From Adiantum capillus-veneris (lineage: Eukaryota > Streptophyta > Polypodiopsida > Polypodiales > Pteridaceae), in assembly GCA_014529385.2 (NCBI GenBank), contig CM043961.1:12930978-12994977 (forward strand): DNA of 64,000 bases. The letters run 5' to 3'. The translations under genes and the position numbers were made by a program. This document shows, piece after piece, positions 1 to 12,387 of this stretch. How positions within the stretch are numbered: position 1 is the first letter of the stretch; each line of letters starts with the position of its first letter. The notes beneath the pieces were generated by a model. That model made no database searches and was not told where the DNA came from. It saw only the letters and a list, made by a program, of their open reading frames with translations.

Positions 1-125
1 GAAATTGTGACAAGATGTTCGTCCACCGCATCTGCTTTTCCAATAGCTGCTTCTGTGACAAGAAGTAGCGTAAACTCTGATGGTCTGTAAAGACAGTAAA
101 ATCCGCTCCGAGTAGGTAGTGCTTG

Positions 126-1339
126 CTACTGAGTAAAAGCATAGATAACCGCCAAAAGGTCTTTTTCATAAATCTGTGCTCTCAATTCCGGCCTTGAGAA
201 CAATCGGCTCTCATAAGCAATGACATGGCCTTGCTGCATTAAGACTGCACCCAGACCATGACCACAAGCATCACAATATACTTCAAATGACTTCTGCAAG
301 TCCGGCAAAGTCAAAACTGGTCCCGTGGTCAATTTCTCTTTTAATGTCTAAAAGGCAGTCACCTCTGTGGGTCCCCCCGAGAAAGGGACTCCTTTCTGTG
401 TCAAGATATGCAAAGGGGAAGCAACCTCTGCAAACTTTCTAATGAACCGCCTATAGTACGAACACAATCCCAAGAAACTTCTAACTTCATGGACATTCTT
501 CAAATCGGGCCAATACACGGATAGTCTCTATCTTGGCCGGATCCAACTGCACTTCTGCTGTTGACACAATGTGTCCCAAAAAGTGTATCTCTGGTAGGAA
601 AAATTCACTTTTCTTTGCATTAATCACTAACTTGTGATCTCGTAATGCCTGAAAGACCTGAAGCAGATTATTTCCTATGTTTTGTCTCATCCTTGGAGAA
701 AACAATGATACCTTCAAAGAAAGTGCCAACAAATAGCTTGTACTCTCTAAAAATCCTGTCCATCATCTGGTTAAATGTCGCAAGAGCATTGGTTAAGCCC
801 AACGACATCACCAAAAACTCAAATAACCCAAAAGTCGTCCAAAAGGCGGTCTTGTAGACGTCTCCCGGCGCGATTCGAATCTGACGATATCCACTCTTCA
901 AATCAATCCTGCTAAAACACGAGGATCCCTGTAATCTGTCGAGTATATCATCGATCCTAGGAATCGGAAATCTGTTCTTGATGGTGATTTTGCTGAGAGA
1001 TCTATAATCGATGCACATTCTCCAAGATCTGTCTTTCTTCAAACCCAAGAACACTGGAGAGCAATACGGTGAATTACTAGGCTGGACAAGACCCTTTTCC
1101 AAGAGGTCTTTCACTTGGTTCATAATCTCTTCGTTCTATGCTCGGCTCACACGGTAAGGTGGCCGGTTCGGTGGTGTGCTCCCAGGTATCAGATCAATGG
1201 TATGATCTTCAGGATGAGCGGGTGGTAACTCGATTGGCAAGCCCTCTGAGAAGCAATCGGCATGAGAGTGGAGAAAATCTTGGCGTTCTTTACCAAGTTC
1301 AGACATATTTGTCCTATCCTCATCAGTCAATTCTTTCAT
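126..1339 (-). pseudogene. gypsy pol: reverse transcriptase and start of RNase H
   Basis: Pieces in different frames add up to an RT followed by RNase H. The linker YRVSRA at about 1140 is followed by a TAG, where related elements read through. The RT fingers and palm (1123-668) contain SPVFLGLKKD, MCIDYRSLSKITIKNRFPIPRI and FSRIDLKSGYRQIRI, all typical of Ty3/gypsy. The catalytic region, normally YxDD, reads FFEGIIVFS, so both metal-binding Asp are gone. The thumb (732-487) contains FLGHIVS. RNase H begins at about 332 with FEVYCDACGHGLGAVLMQQG, which keeps the first Asp. The domain calls follow from family motifs. Confidence 0.85.
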
Positions 1340-1345
1340 AAAGAT

Positions 1346-1861
1346 CTAGTAAACAAACAGACTGGATTTCATTAACTTTGAAATGGCCAAAGCTGATACA
1401 ATAGGGACAGACTCGCCCTTAAGTTTAATATCAGGTACAATGGTTCTGCCCTTCTCTGTGGTCAATGTCGCTTTCCTCGCACGATAGTCGACCATGGCGT
1501 TGTTCTTGTGGTACCAGGGAATTCCCAAGAGGACATCACAACCTTCCAAAGGCATTATGTAAAAGTCCTCATGCCCCAAATACCCGTGACAATGCAACCG
1601 AAGTTTGCCAATGACAGGTGTAATGGCTACGTCCCTGTCGGGTGCTGCTAGAACTGCCTCCGCAAGTCGTCTCATCCGATCGGGAGTGATCTCGAGCCGC
1701 GCCGCCAATTTCGGTGAAATGAAGTTGGCCTTGGCTCCTCCATCAAAGAAGATTAGGGCTTCTTGGTCTTTTACTTTGCCCCAAGCTCGGCAAAGTTCTG
1801 TACTCTCGTGCAACGTGCTAGGATCGGTACCCACGCAATCTGGAACCAATCCTGTTTTCAT
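1346..1861 (-). pseudogene. gypsy aspartic protease domain
   Basis: A retroviral-type aspartic protease lies between gag and RT. The active-site segment reads LIFFDGGAKANFIS, where family members have D-S/T-G-A, so the Asp is present but the next residue is Gly. Downstream, CDVLLGIPWYHKNNAMVDY matches the second conserved protease segment (usually ILGMPWL). The open stretch is 171 codons. It is preceded in frame by the zinc-knuckle end of gag and followed by the IDLIPG linker of RT. The DGG change and the surrounding breaks suggest loss of function. Confidence 0.8.
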
Positions 1862-3419
1862 CTTGCCTTTTCTTCCACGTTCCTCATCTGCTCTCGAACT
1901 CTCGGGCCTTTCGTCGTCCTTGTTGTTCAGTTCTTTCTGTGCCTTTTTAGGGCACTTCGCGGAGATATGTCCAATTTCCCCGCATCCAAAGCACTTCCCT
2001 TCCTTGATGAAGCGAGCTCTCTCCTGAGGAGTAAGCTTGGGTCGTGCATCTTTCTTTTCTAGGTTGCTCTTTCTCTTTCTACTTTCATTTGTCGAAGTCT
2101 GTTTGGCTCTGTGTCATGATCTCTATGGTGGGGTAGGTCAAGCTGCCAGAGTGAATGGCAAAACCCCGTTTCGCATGACTTATCAATTCCTGAATAGAAC
2201 CCTACTTTTGTTCCAAGCAGTGATCTGAGATCTCTCTAGGAAGACCCAAGGTAAACTGCTCAATTTGTTCCTTGAACGAGATCTTCTTGAATTAAGAGGC
2301 GGGTAGAAAAGAGCCATCCACTGTATCCTTCTTGGTCATCCAAAGATGGTTCCAAGCAGTTCGTATATCGCGTTCATACTCTCGAGTCAGCCAAGAAGAA
2401 ATAAAAAGCCTCTTGAATTTCAGCCATTTAATTGGCGCAGTCTTGTTTAATAGAAGAGTGGACCACCAAGTTCGAGCATTCCCCTTAAAGTAAGAGGCTG
2501 ATCTCCGAATGTTAAGAGTGCTCGGAGTAACGCCCTCCCGCGAAAGCGATGTCAAATTGTTGTACAAAAGACAAAGCCTTCGAAGCATCTCCATAACCAG
2601 AAAACTTGTCAAATTTAATTGACTGTCCACCTTTCTTAAACTCTCGGACTTTCTTGCTTTTGTCTTCCAGAAAGTCATACTGGTTGGCTTTGTAAAACTT
2701 CTTGTGCTTTGCATAAAAGCTGTTGTCATTAGAGTCCGAACTAGACGAGACCTCTGTAGAACTGTCAACCGCGGGGCGAGATTTAGACTTCTTTGCCTTT
2801 TTCTTGCCCTTTTTAAAGCGTTGCTTTTTGCTTTGCTTTTTGCCTCGCTTTTTTCCTTTTCTGTCTTCTTCGCTCGAGTTAGATGAGCTAGAAGAACTAT
2901 GAGAAGAAGAAGAAGAAGAAGAAGAAGAAGAACTCGGTACTCCTTCAAATCGAACACGCTTCTTCTGCTTTCTTGCCTTTTCAAATGTCGACTGACGACC
3001 CAAATAACCCGGGAAGTCAGTGCCTTTCTTCAGCTTTTTGTCGTGCTCTTTAGCTTTGTTTTGCGCGTCAAAAAGCTGAGCAATTCGTGCATCAACCACC
3101 TCTTATAATTCCTTCTCTGTATATCTCTTGGGAGTAGGAGGTTTCTTGAGAGTGGGTTTTCGGGGTGGTTTTGTGGTCTTCTGCCACTGCGTGTGCACCT
3201 CCTGGAAAGAAGTCTCACTCATATATTTTGCAAATTTTGGGTCCTTCGCAAAATTAAGCATATCTTTGTTGCATCGCCGATCAATTGACGACGCTCCATC
3301 TTCTGACGCTCCACCTAAGTAGGCAGAGGCGGGCCGTACTCCTTGTCTGAATCTTTGTTGTGATCCCTTCCCGCATCTCCGGATGCAGAGGGAGTCGACT
3401 GATCTTTGCCTAAAGCCAT
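1862..3419 (-). pseudogene. gypsy gag with CCHC zinc knuckle and Ser/Lys-rich region
   Basis: The likely start is the ATG at 3419-3417 (MALGKDQSTPS), 59 bases downstream of the primer-binding site. Frames are patched by shifts near 3320 and 2560 and a TAA at about 3110. The middle is rich in Lys and has a poly-Ser run from a (GAA/GAG)n tract at 2905-2932. The conserved gag core reads FDKFSGYGDASKALSFVQQF and then ASYFKGNARTWW (around 2470), in two different frames. A zinc knuckle, CFGCGEIGHISAKC, spans 1993-1952. Ty3/gypsy gags of plants have this order. The copy is broken but recognisable. Confidence 0.8.
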
Positions 3420-3478
3420 ATAAGTGCCTCGGAAAATTTTTTAGGGATCGGATTTCACGTAGAAGAGAAATCGGCCGT

Positions 3479-3490
3479 GCTTTGATACCA
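3479..3490 (-). other. primer-binding site, gypsy
   Basis: On the minus strand the sequence TGGTATCAAAGC follows one base after the LTR end (...CTGTTACA). It differs by one base from the plant initiator-tRNA-Met complement TGGTATCAGAGC. It fixes the inner border of the 5' LTR. Confidence 0.8.
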
Positions 3491-3491
3491 C

Positions 3492-3860
3492 TGTAACAGA
3501 CTTGGACACTCGAAGTCGACAATCTACCACGGTACCACAAATAATCACTTCGAACAGTTCACAGTTCACAATTGATTCGACACTGGCCCGGCGGAGTTCC
3601 GTGCCTTGAGATATTGGCCTCAAAGACTGGCGCCCCTTTCGGTATTTCTTTTTGTATTAATCTATGCTCAAAGTACAAGAGTGCGGGCAGGCGCTCACAC
3701 TCAGACTCTGTGTCCAGATGCTCTGAGTTATGAGGCCCTGCCTGCTTATTTAAAGAGTCCAAGGGATGCCAAAAACGGAGCCCCAAAAGCTTCTCATAAA
3801 AAGCTGTCCATAAAAAACTGCCCCTAAAATAAAGCAAAAGAGTTTCTTTCTCTCTCTCTC
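3492..3860 (-). repeat. 5' LTR of gypsy element (outer end uncertain)
   Basis: The inner border ends in TGTTACA on the minus strand, next to the primer-binding site. A TATA-like motif (CTTTAAATAAG, at 3755-3746 on the minus strand) lies inside, as expected for an LTR promoter driving gag. The second LTR is outside the window, so length and identity cannot be measured. Confidence 0.55.
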
Positions 3861-4095
3861 TAACTTGTGTTAAAAAAAAACAAAGGATTTGCATAGCCAA
3901 AACTGCCAGCGCTTGCGTAGCCTTTTTGCGTAGACTAAAGCTGGATTTTTCGTATGCTTTCTGCCACTTCAGCCTGACACGTTTTCAGCCGCCACGTCAG
4001 CCCTGGGATTTTTGCCAGCCGGAGGGTGTGGGTACTGGGCAGCCACTTCACCAGTTTGTGACAGAAAGCCTGTTCTTTGCGTGCCTCTTTTGCAT

Positions 4096-4994
4096 TCAGA
4101 GAAGCAGGAAGCATCTTCGATTGGGATTGCTTTGCTTTGCCTTTATTCGCCCCGATTTTAGAGGTAGAGGAGGTTGAGGGAAAGGGACAACCGAAGGATG
4201 TGGCTGCAAATTCTGTTTCGGACATTCAGACTGCACATGACCAAATTTGCCGCAGCGAAAACAAGAATTTGCAAATTTACCCCATTTAAGCTTGAAAGGG
4301 CGCTTTACGATCACCGGATCCCCATAATCGACAACAACAGCCGCAATGCTTGTTGGAGTGGGGATGTCTGTGTCCCACAGAATGCAGAAACGATTGGTGT
4401 TCGCCTCCAACTTAGGAGGACAAATGACCTTACCTAGCTGAGCAGCCAACAAGGGAAGAAAGTGACGCCGAGTGCGGGGAAAATCCACCACCTCAACCCA
4501 AACGGGACACTTAGACGAATAAGACTCTGGTAGTCTTTGGTGAGAGCCTAGGGCTAAACATGAGTCATTTGCGTACTGAAGAAGAGAGGAGACATTTCAA
4601 GCAATGCATCTCGAGCATCCACTTCATAAAACCCTCTCGCACCAAAGTAAACTCCTCGGACTGCTTGCCTCTTGAGTAGAGAATCAACCCACTGGCCTAC
4701 ATCCTGAGCAGTAGGCATTTTGCCTGGGAAGAAGAGAATCACCGCATTAAGGGCATATTGAGCAACGGGATCCATGAGCTCCTGGATGGGAATACGCACT
4801 TCCATATCAGAAGCAGTCCCTTCCAAGTTCCCATGCTCGACGTGCATCCTCAAAATCTGCATGAAGACAATCTTTGATAAGAGATAAAGCATCCATAGCC
4901 GGATTCTCCGAAGCTTTTCGGCGCTTGTAGATACACTGATCGCCCAAATCCATCCGTTCGAGAAACCACAACACACACACACACACACACACAC
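4096..4994 (-). pseudogene. LINE ORF1-like protein: DUF4283 plus CCHC knuckle
   Basis: Two overlapping frames form one domain pair. The first part (4994-4554) contains AVILFFPGKMPTAQDVGQWV and YFGARGFYEVDARDALLEMS, ending in SPLFFSTQMTHV. This is the pattern of DUF4283 in plant LINE ORF1 and related proteins. The second part (4491-4096) contains FKLKWGKFANSCFRCGKFGHVQSECP, a CCHC zinc knuckle of the plant LINE type. A frame break lies near 4500-4550. The fragment stops where the gypsy LTR region begins, so the gypsy element may have landed in it. No matching ORF2 is directly downstream. An (AC)n tract at 4971-4998 lies at its upstream end. Confidence 0.75.
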
Positions 4995-5678
<684 letters not shown>

Positions 5679-7034
5679 ATGATGGCTGTAAGTTTTCAAA
5701 CTTGTCCTGTTAAAATCGGAACACAGACTATTTGTGTTCTCACTGGTTTTGGACTAAAACAGATTGAAGATCCCTTTGATCGCTCTGAGAACTGTGCTCG
5801 GTCGGTGCACCACAAGACCTTTAATTCAATCGTCAAGGCCTTTACATCTACAGCAGAGGCCATATCTCGCCCAGAGATTGATATTGGAATGCCGTCTCTG
5901 CTTGAATCCCTGTTTCTTTGGCCTGCTGATAAACAGGCTTTGGGCCTAGAATCTTGGCTCTCGAAGGTCCTTTCCAAAGATGAGAAACGTAGACATGAGC
6001 GATTGAAATTTAGAACTGAGCAAGCGGCTCAATACCACCGATGCCAAAATGCTAACAGTAAAGTGGTATCATTAGACATTCTGGTCAACAACACCTTTGA
6101 AGCACAGTTTCATGATCAGCTGCAACTTGAAAACTCTCGTCCTCCAATCTTGAAGAAGAAGAAAAGGAAAAATAAAAAATTTCCCCGTGCTGGACCAACT
6201 GCAACAGTTGGTGGAGGTTTAGGGGTGAATGGTCCAGAGTCAGAATCAAAAGAACAGAATAATCAATATCCTAAAAAGATGGTCAGAAATTCCAACAAAA
6301 CATGGGCCACAAGGAAGTTGGCATCAGTCAGGGAAGGAATCTCACCTGCAGTCGTGGATCGTCGAGGAGCAGCAGAATATGGTTCACTATCAAAAACATA
6401 CGCCGAAAATGATCTTTTGCAAGTCAGACAAAATATCAGACAGACAGCAGATAGTAACCCTATCACTCCGGGGGGAGAGTTGCTTGTTGAAGGATCAAGG
6501 ACACCGAACCCAACCGATCATAAGGTGCCTCAAAGTTCAATGACTCTTGGAAATTCAGATGTAACCTGCTTTCATGAAGCGTGTCCTGCTAATGAGATGT
6601 CTAGCAAGGACGGCGTGGCCATGCCCATGTCTGCGGGGAGCTCAAGTTTAACTATCCCTCAGTCACCCAACACATTTATTGAGAGAAAAAGCTATGCCTC
6701 AGTCTCGAAAAACATAAATAGGCAGGGAAGCAAATTCAGAAAGGGATGGCCTACTTCGTCTTCCAATGTAGGGCCCCCAAAGCTGGGACAGGACATCATT
6801 GTCAGAAATGAGGGTGCAATTGAACCTTTAACAATCAAGGGGGCCGATCAAAAGGTGGTGCAAGGAGCAAAAAGATTTGAAAGCAGAAAAGTGTATCCAC
6901 AAGCCCAAGTTTGGAAGCCCAGGAAGATGGATGGCAATGTTTCCAATCTTTCATCAGCATCAGAGGGTCAAAGAACCAGCTCAAAATATGAGGATTCTGA
7001 ACCGTTACCAAGGTTTGAAAAGCCGACAGTATAG
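5679..7034 (+). CDS. Unrecognised protein of about 450 residues
   Basis: An uninterrupted frame follows the GA microsatellite. The ATG at 5679 (MMAVSFQTCPVKIG) is taken as start because everything upstream in this frame is Arg-Glu repeat. The N-terminal third looks globular and includes GMPSLLESLFLWPADKQA and ESWLSKVLSKDEKRRHER. Next comes a basic patch, LKKKKRKNKKFPRAGP, then a Ser/Asn/Pro-rich low-complexity tail with KSYASVSKNINRQGSKFRKG. No known domain, signal peptide or membrane segment was recognised. Its intactness is unusual in this decayed window. It could be a host gene, a retrocopy or a transposon accessory protein. Confidence 0.45.
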   Translation: MMAVSFQTCPVKIGTQTICVLTGFGLKQIEDPFDRSENCARSVHHKTFNSIVKAFTSTAEAISRPEIDIGMPSLLESLFLWPADKQALGLESWLSKVLSKDEKRRHERLKFRTEQAAQYHRCQNANSKVVSLDILVNNTFEAQFHDQLQLENSRPPILKKKKRKNKKFPRAGPTATVGGGLGVNGPESESKEQNNQYPKKMVRNSNKTWATRKLASVREGISPAVVDRRGAAEYGSLSKTYAENDLLQVRQNIRQTADSNPITPGGELLVEGSRTPNPTDHKVPQSSMTLGNSDVTCFHEACPANEMSSKDGVAMPMSAGSSSLTIPQSPNTFIERKSYASVSKNINRQGSKFRKGWPTSSSNVGPPKLGQDIIVRNEGAIEPLTIKGADQKVVQGAKRFESRKVYPQAQVWKPRKMDGNVSNLSSASEGQRTSSKYEDSEPLPRFEKPTV

Positions 7035-7635
7035 TTGCTTGCTTTCTGAGTTCTTCATTCAGAGTACCGAAATTGGTGCTCCATTGGGGTGAACCATGTC
7101 ACTGTTGGTTCAGACCAGAAGGTGATGACAGGTGTATACGCCCATCTCCACTTGACGTCAGTAGAGGGATGAAGGTTTGTGGATCGGAGGGAAGAGTGAC
7201 ACAAGCTCACAACTTTTGTGTGTAAGTAGGTATAACTGTAAGCCTAAGGAAGCCTTGCTTATGGTGTCAAGGAGGAAAGTAGAGGTATTGATGAAAGCAA
7301 GCACCCCTTGAAGAATCAGCTATACAGCAAAAATGCCATATGACACGAATTAAGCTTACCTTCGAGGCCGTTTTCCTTTCTTTTTTCCCGCTCCGGGGGG
7401 AGGGAGGGTATGTATTTTATTCTTCAAGCTAACTTTACTAACTCATCTAAATGATGTCACCAGATTTTGTCAACGCAGTTAGATTGTAGTTCTTTTGGAA
7501 GGAGCACAGTTATGTGGTTGGCTAAAGAGCACTTTTATTAAAACCCCCCCCCCCCCCTTCTCTCTCTCTCACACTCACATACACACACACACACACTTTT
7601 TTTGGGGTAAATTTTGATTCAATTTACGGGAAACC
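7035..7635. other. Non-coding stretch with C-tract and simple repeats
   Basis: No gene is seen. The stretch contains a run of 14 C (7544-7557) followed by CT and CA repeats, and a short G-rich patch near 7395. It lies between the unknown ORF and the 3' end of the minus-strand L1 LINE. Confidence 0.6.
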
Positions 7636-9237
7636 TCAAATGGAGGAAAACCCACGGTATAGAAGAGTTAACAAAAGGCGTAGTACCATGAGGCTTTGAA
7701 ATCTAGAAACAATCAAAGGAAATCCTATAAGCTTTAAGAGAGATGTCTCCCACACCATGAGCAAAGTGAAGTGCTTGTCCAAGCAAAAATTTGAAGTAAG
7801 GAAAAGGGTCAGTTGCCATGGCATGAAACATCTAAGAGTTATGGTCCACATCACAGTCTAACCCAACAAAAGATGACCTCAGACAGAGGCTGTGGCAATT
7901 GGACGACTCCAAAAATCCTTAATCATTTGTTAAAGATTTCGAAGGGGAAACGAAGGCAAGAGTAGAGGACATTTGCTTGATGAAAAATCGAGTGGTGGCA
8001 ATTCCAAAGCAAATGTGTCACATCCTTGTCAGCTCCATGACATCGAACACAACGAGGGGAGGCGATGCGTCGCATATGAAACAAAGTACCAACCGGTAAA
8101 GCACCCACCTTACATCGCCATAAGAAAATGCGCTCTTTGAGAGGTAGATGCTTCTTCCAAATGCGAGACAATGTTCTTTGCCACCACAATTGAGACTTGG
8201 AGAGTGACCACAATTGATTTCCATGAGGCACAATCCATGCATCAGACTGTAGCAAATCATAAATTGACCTTGTCAATATATCGGTGAGATTCCAATCAGA
8301 AAGCCGGGAGTCCTCAAGTAGTGGAGGCATTGGAAAACACTAGCAACCAACAAATGTCGATAATGAGGTCCTAGCTCATAACGAAGAGTAGTAGTAGGAA
8401 AGGAGAGGGCGTTGCCTTGAGCCATCCACCACTTGATCAACCTAGGGTACCCCTCTTTGTGAAAGAAAGTATGCTTGTTGAAGAGAGCGTTGAACCAAAG
8501 TGAGAGAGAACGCTTTACTCCACTGAATGCTCTCCAACCACAGGGAATTACCTTGAGGGGACATGCGATCATGCCATGACAAATGTGAGGTGACAGCTTC
8601 CAGTCAGCAACCAAGGACGAAACGAAGGGACATCCCGGAATATGCCCATCAAGTTACCCAAAGATGACATCCCAATAGGAGGGGCACCAGTGACCAAAAG
8701 AAGGCATAACAATGCCACCGCATAAATGTGAAACCATGAACGTCCAAGGTTGTTGCTATTCCACCAAAATAGACTGGAGCATGGCTTTCTTGGCCAGAAC
8801 CTGGCAACGTAGATCCAAAATATTAAGCCCTTCCAATCTCTTGGGTGTTCATAACTTATACATGGATAAAAACCGCAACCCCTTCTTGTAGGAGGATGTG
8901 CACCAAAAATGCTCCAATACGCAAGACATAAGAGACCCTAGGCACCGCTAATGCCATGATAGTAGTTGTACATACAATTGTTTTTAAGCCATCATAATGC
9001 ATTGAGCGATTCTTAGTTGCACATGCAATGGCCAAGTGATAATTTCCAATAGCTCGGCTTTAATTGAAATCTTTGGAGTACCTAGTCTGTTTCTGTGCTG
9101 CAGACACATTCTAGCCGATCGGATATCCCTGTGATGCACTATGACTTGAGGAGGAATAATTTCCCTTTGCCACAGAAGCTTGTGCCAATCAAATTCATTC
9201 AAAAGGAGTAACTTGGATTTACAGAGTTGGGGAACCG
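7636..9237 (-). pseudogene. L1-type LINE ORF2, 3' half with zf-RVT domain
   Basis: This is the C-terminal half of a plant L1-like ORF2 in several broken frames. The clearest part (8330-7923) contains LWWQRTLSRIWKKHLPLKERIFLWRC, CVRCHGADKDVTHLLWNC and nearby residues, the zinc-binding reverse-transcriptase domain (zf-RVT) found at the end of plant LINE ORF2. Upstream pieces include GLNILDLRCQVLAKKAML, the usual lead-in. The 5' half of what appears to be the same LINE lies at 17067-17985 in the same orientation, and the intervening 7.8 kb is an inserted DNA element. Many stops make it a pseudogene. Confidence 0.75.
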
Positions 9238-9256
9238 AGAGAGCTTTTGAAGGGAG
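9238..9256 (+). repeat. Left terminal inverted repeat (provisional)
   Basis: It matches 17048-17066 as a reverse complement over 19 bases, with weak similarity continuing inward (for example ATGAAAAAGCT). Confidence 0.55.
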
Positions 9257-9552
9257 CTTTTTTTGGCAAAGGAACGTTTTGGCAAATCCAATGAAAAAGC
9301 TCTCTATGTACTTTTTGTTGGATTCTCTAATATTATGCAAAAAATCCCTCCACCTAATGCTGCCAGAGTTCTTCGCCATCAATCAAAATTGAATCGCCAC
9401 ATTACAAGACATTATTACAGTGGTAGAGACAGGGGAGAGACGTACGTAACAAATAAGCGAGCAAAATACACGTCATCTGGTGCCAATGTTGCATCCTTTG
9501 TGTGTCAGTAACATTGTCCTTGCTGTTTTGCCGAGACAAATGTGAAGATCTC

Positions 9553-9597
<45 letters not shown>

Positions 9598-10040
9598 GAT
9601 GAGATAGGACGAATCACGATACTGATGCTCAATCACCAAGAAAAGATAGCTAAAGTGTTTCAAAGTTTATTGTGAAGACTTGTTGGAATACAAATTTTTC
9701 ACTCAATCAAAGAAAGAGAGAAGTCTATTAATGTAAGGCACAATAGACAAATAAGTTTACAAGAACCAAAAAATTGTAGTTCCTTCACTAATTACAAGTA
9801 AAAACACCCAAAAAAAACGTTTTTTCTATATTCAAAAGAATAACAAAAGTGACAATTTACAGCAATTCTCAAAAATGAGTTCCCCACACACCATGGGAGG
9901 TGCTCTCTAGAATATCTACTCTAGGTCAATGAACTGGAGGATCTAACTCCACAATGTTAGGATGTGGCTCTAACAGAGATGCTGCCTTCAGGGCACAATC
10001 TACCTCATTTGCCTGTCTTCTTTCTCGCTCTTGCATCTCT
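9257..10040. other. Element-internal non-coding region with (GA)n
   Basis: It holds a (GA)n tract at about 9551-9594 and AT-rich sequence downstream of the methyltransferase-like gene. No further gene is seen. Confidence 0.5.
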
Positions 10041-12387
10041 CTAAGCTGATGGGGTCTGCATTTCAAGAACAAAGCGTTGTTTAGTCGCGAATTCCTCATT
10101 GCTCTCTAATATCGTCATCAATCGGTCCATCTGGCTCCCTAACAAAGCCAATGCTCCACAGTCTCCTTTGTGTTGGACAACAATGTCATTCTTATTTGTG
10201 TATTGGGCAAGTAGTTGCCAAAGTAACCAATGCCCACGTTCCATACCACCTACACGTCAAACAAATGTCAAAGAGAACGGAAAAAACTATTTCCAAAGAG
10301 AGATGGTGTTGAAGTGTACCTCGCATAGGTGCCCCATCCATCTCTTTCGTCCAATCACTTTCCTCTAGGGAATTGAACCAAGCATCGTCAAACGGTATGT
10401 CAATTGCCTTTGATGTCCAGGTGCGCTCTTTTCTCATGGCAGAAACCAACATTGTGCGCACATTCCTATTCTTCTTGCATATCGTTGCTTTACAAACAAT
10501 CACGTTTACGTGGTCTTCACGCCATCCAACAGCAACGGCGATATGACGCACCATTCCATAATTATCTGTTTGGCACACAACCACGAATACACCCTTATCA
10601 TCTAAAGTTAACAAAGCTAGGCGAGCGAGCTGTCGAAACCTGGCAAATCCTGGTAGATTCTGCTTCTAAAGTTGCGTGCTATTTGCATTGGATTAAAAAT
10701 ATGCTCTGGCTTTTTAATTTCGAGCGTTGCATGTAAGCTCCTGACCCCTTTTATGTTAAACTTGCGCATTAGCAACCATCTAACACAAGCATAAAAACTG
10801 CTAGAGGATTATTTTAGATCTCAGTTGGACCTCCATTACTAAGTGTACATACCTACAACGACATATTTTTCCTTCATCTGCCACTACCTTGCTCACCTCA
10901 GACTGTGTTCCCGTTTTCATCACACCTAACTCATAAGCAAATGTTTTTCCCTTATGTATCAATTTAGTGTCCTCGATGAACGACTCCAGGTCCAACCCAG
11001 GCATTGATTGCAAATGTATAGTGCAAGTACAATTGTAAACATTCTCTGCCTCTTTCATAATGGAATACCAAAAAACTTCGATCCTCAACCACTCTCAAAA
11101 GACAACAGATTCCCCTATGACAATGAAAACAATGAATATGTTATATTGAAACAATCTATCTTAATGACTCAATTGTTTATCGATGTGGCAATCGAATGCA
11201 CTCACCATTTTGAGGAATGTCCAAACTCTTCACATCTCTCGGATCACCAGAGGCCTCGCTCGCAAGATGAATGTTTTTTTTCTCCGTTGGAAGACTTGCA
11301 CATGCTAGCCCATACAATCTTTCCTTCGTTATCCACTTTGATCTACTGGTCCACTCGATTGCGTGCAATGTCCTGCACGTAGTTGAAAGTGGTTAATGGA
11401 GATATGCACTCTGAAAATTTGTTATAGCTTTGAAGGAGATGCAAGATCAACCCACCTCCACCATTCATCTCCCAATGCAGGATCAACAATTGCCAATGCA
11501 TATCTTGTCATTTTTTTAGCTGCGCATCTGCCTCAAAGAATGCTTCTTTGTACTGGTCTTGAAATTGTGTCGGCAACATCTTATTTTTCTCTCCCACAAT
11601 TTTTTTTAGGGCAAGGGTATATTTTTTCTGCAGATATGGAGACAACGATAAAAAGAAATTATTGATCCAAATATTTTGTCGTTTAACAATTGAACTATCC
11701 TAAAAGACATACCGGATGAATTAGCTGGGACATTAGTGCGGCCGGCACATTGTACCAGTGCTTCTTTCCAACTCTTTTATCTATCTCTGCTGCATCCAGT
11801 TGTACACTACATATGGTAGTTTCTCCATGATCGTTTTCTTTGAAGCAAGACGTCTTCATTGATGGAAAACTCTCCGCCAGCATTTGCCTTTGCAGTTAAA
11901 TAAGCCTCCATTTCTTTATCATCGGTTTCCTCGTCGGAGTTGTACTTGTATTCCACAAACCCAAAATATGCTTCTTCTTGCACTTTAGCTTTGTCTCTAT
12001 CTTTTCTTGCAGCCTTGGTGATCCGCTAAAAAAAATGGTATATATAGATTAATTATCAACCAAACTTTCATCAGGTAGTCAACAAATTATGCTATATGGT
12101 GTTTATAGAGATGAATAAATTAATTACTAGATTGCTTTTTGGCCATGCAACAAGGCTATTCTCTGCCTTCTTTAAGTAGTCATTTCATCATTCGTTGAAG
12201 GAATATGAGGCAATGGAGCATCCTTACCATCATACACTTCTAACACAGCAACATGAAAGCAACCTGAAGGCAATCTGCTTCCATGTAGCTTTGCTAGGTT
12301 TGAAGTCTTCTCTATTCGACCTATACCAATGGCCACTCCATTGTAAATGAACTCAACACAAGCGCCAACATCAGACTTCTTGGCCAT
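10041..12387 (-). pseudogene. Beta-class amino-methyltransferase-like protein, decayed
   Basis: A split gene on minus begins at ATG 12387 (MAKKSDVGACVEF). A central exon (about 11950-11695) includes KKHWYNVPAALMSQLI, resembling GSWYNAPALLLAMLIW in the 57.8-61.8 kb gene. Further down, ARLALLTLDDKGVFVVVCQT then DNYGMVRHIAVAVGW (about 10660-10520) matches the region after motif IV of beta-class N6A/N4C methyltransferases. The last part (10244-10041) contains NDIVVQHKGDCGALAL and ILESNEEFATKQRF, matching the SAM-binding motif I (DxFxGxG...E/D). The IV-then-I order is that of the beta class. No DPPY is visible, and the stretch around 10690-10770 has stops, all at plausible Gln positions. No ParB motif was found here. 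Host function or catalysis is doubtful. Confidence 0.5.

Larger units (their letters stand above)
1..3860 (-). mobile_element. Ty3/gypsy LTR retrotransposon, partial
   Basis: A reverse-strand LTR retrotransposon enters the window from the left. Reading from high to low coordinates there is a 5' LTR, a tRNA-type primer-binding site, gag with a zinc knuckle, aspartic protease, reverse transcriptase and the beginning of RNase H. This is the gag-PR-RT-RH order of Ty3/gypsy. Integrase and the 3' LTR would lie left of base 1. Frames are broken several times and the RT catalytic box is lost, so this copy cannot be autonomous. The outer edge of the LTR near 3860 is a guess because no second LTR is available for comparison. 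Confidence 0.85.

Noticed and set aside
12172-12387. MAKKSDVGACVEF... as an independent small gene
   Set aside because: Placed directly upstream of the methyltransferase-like exons on the same strand, so better read as its first exon.
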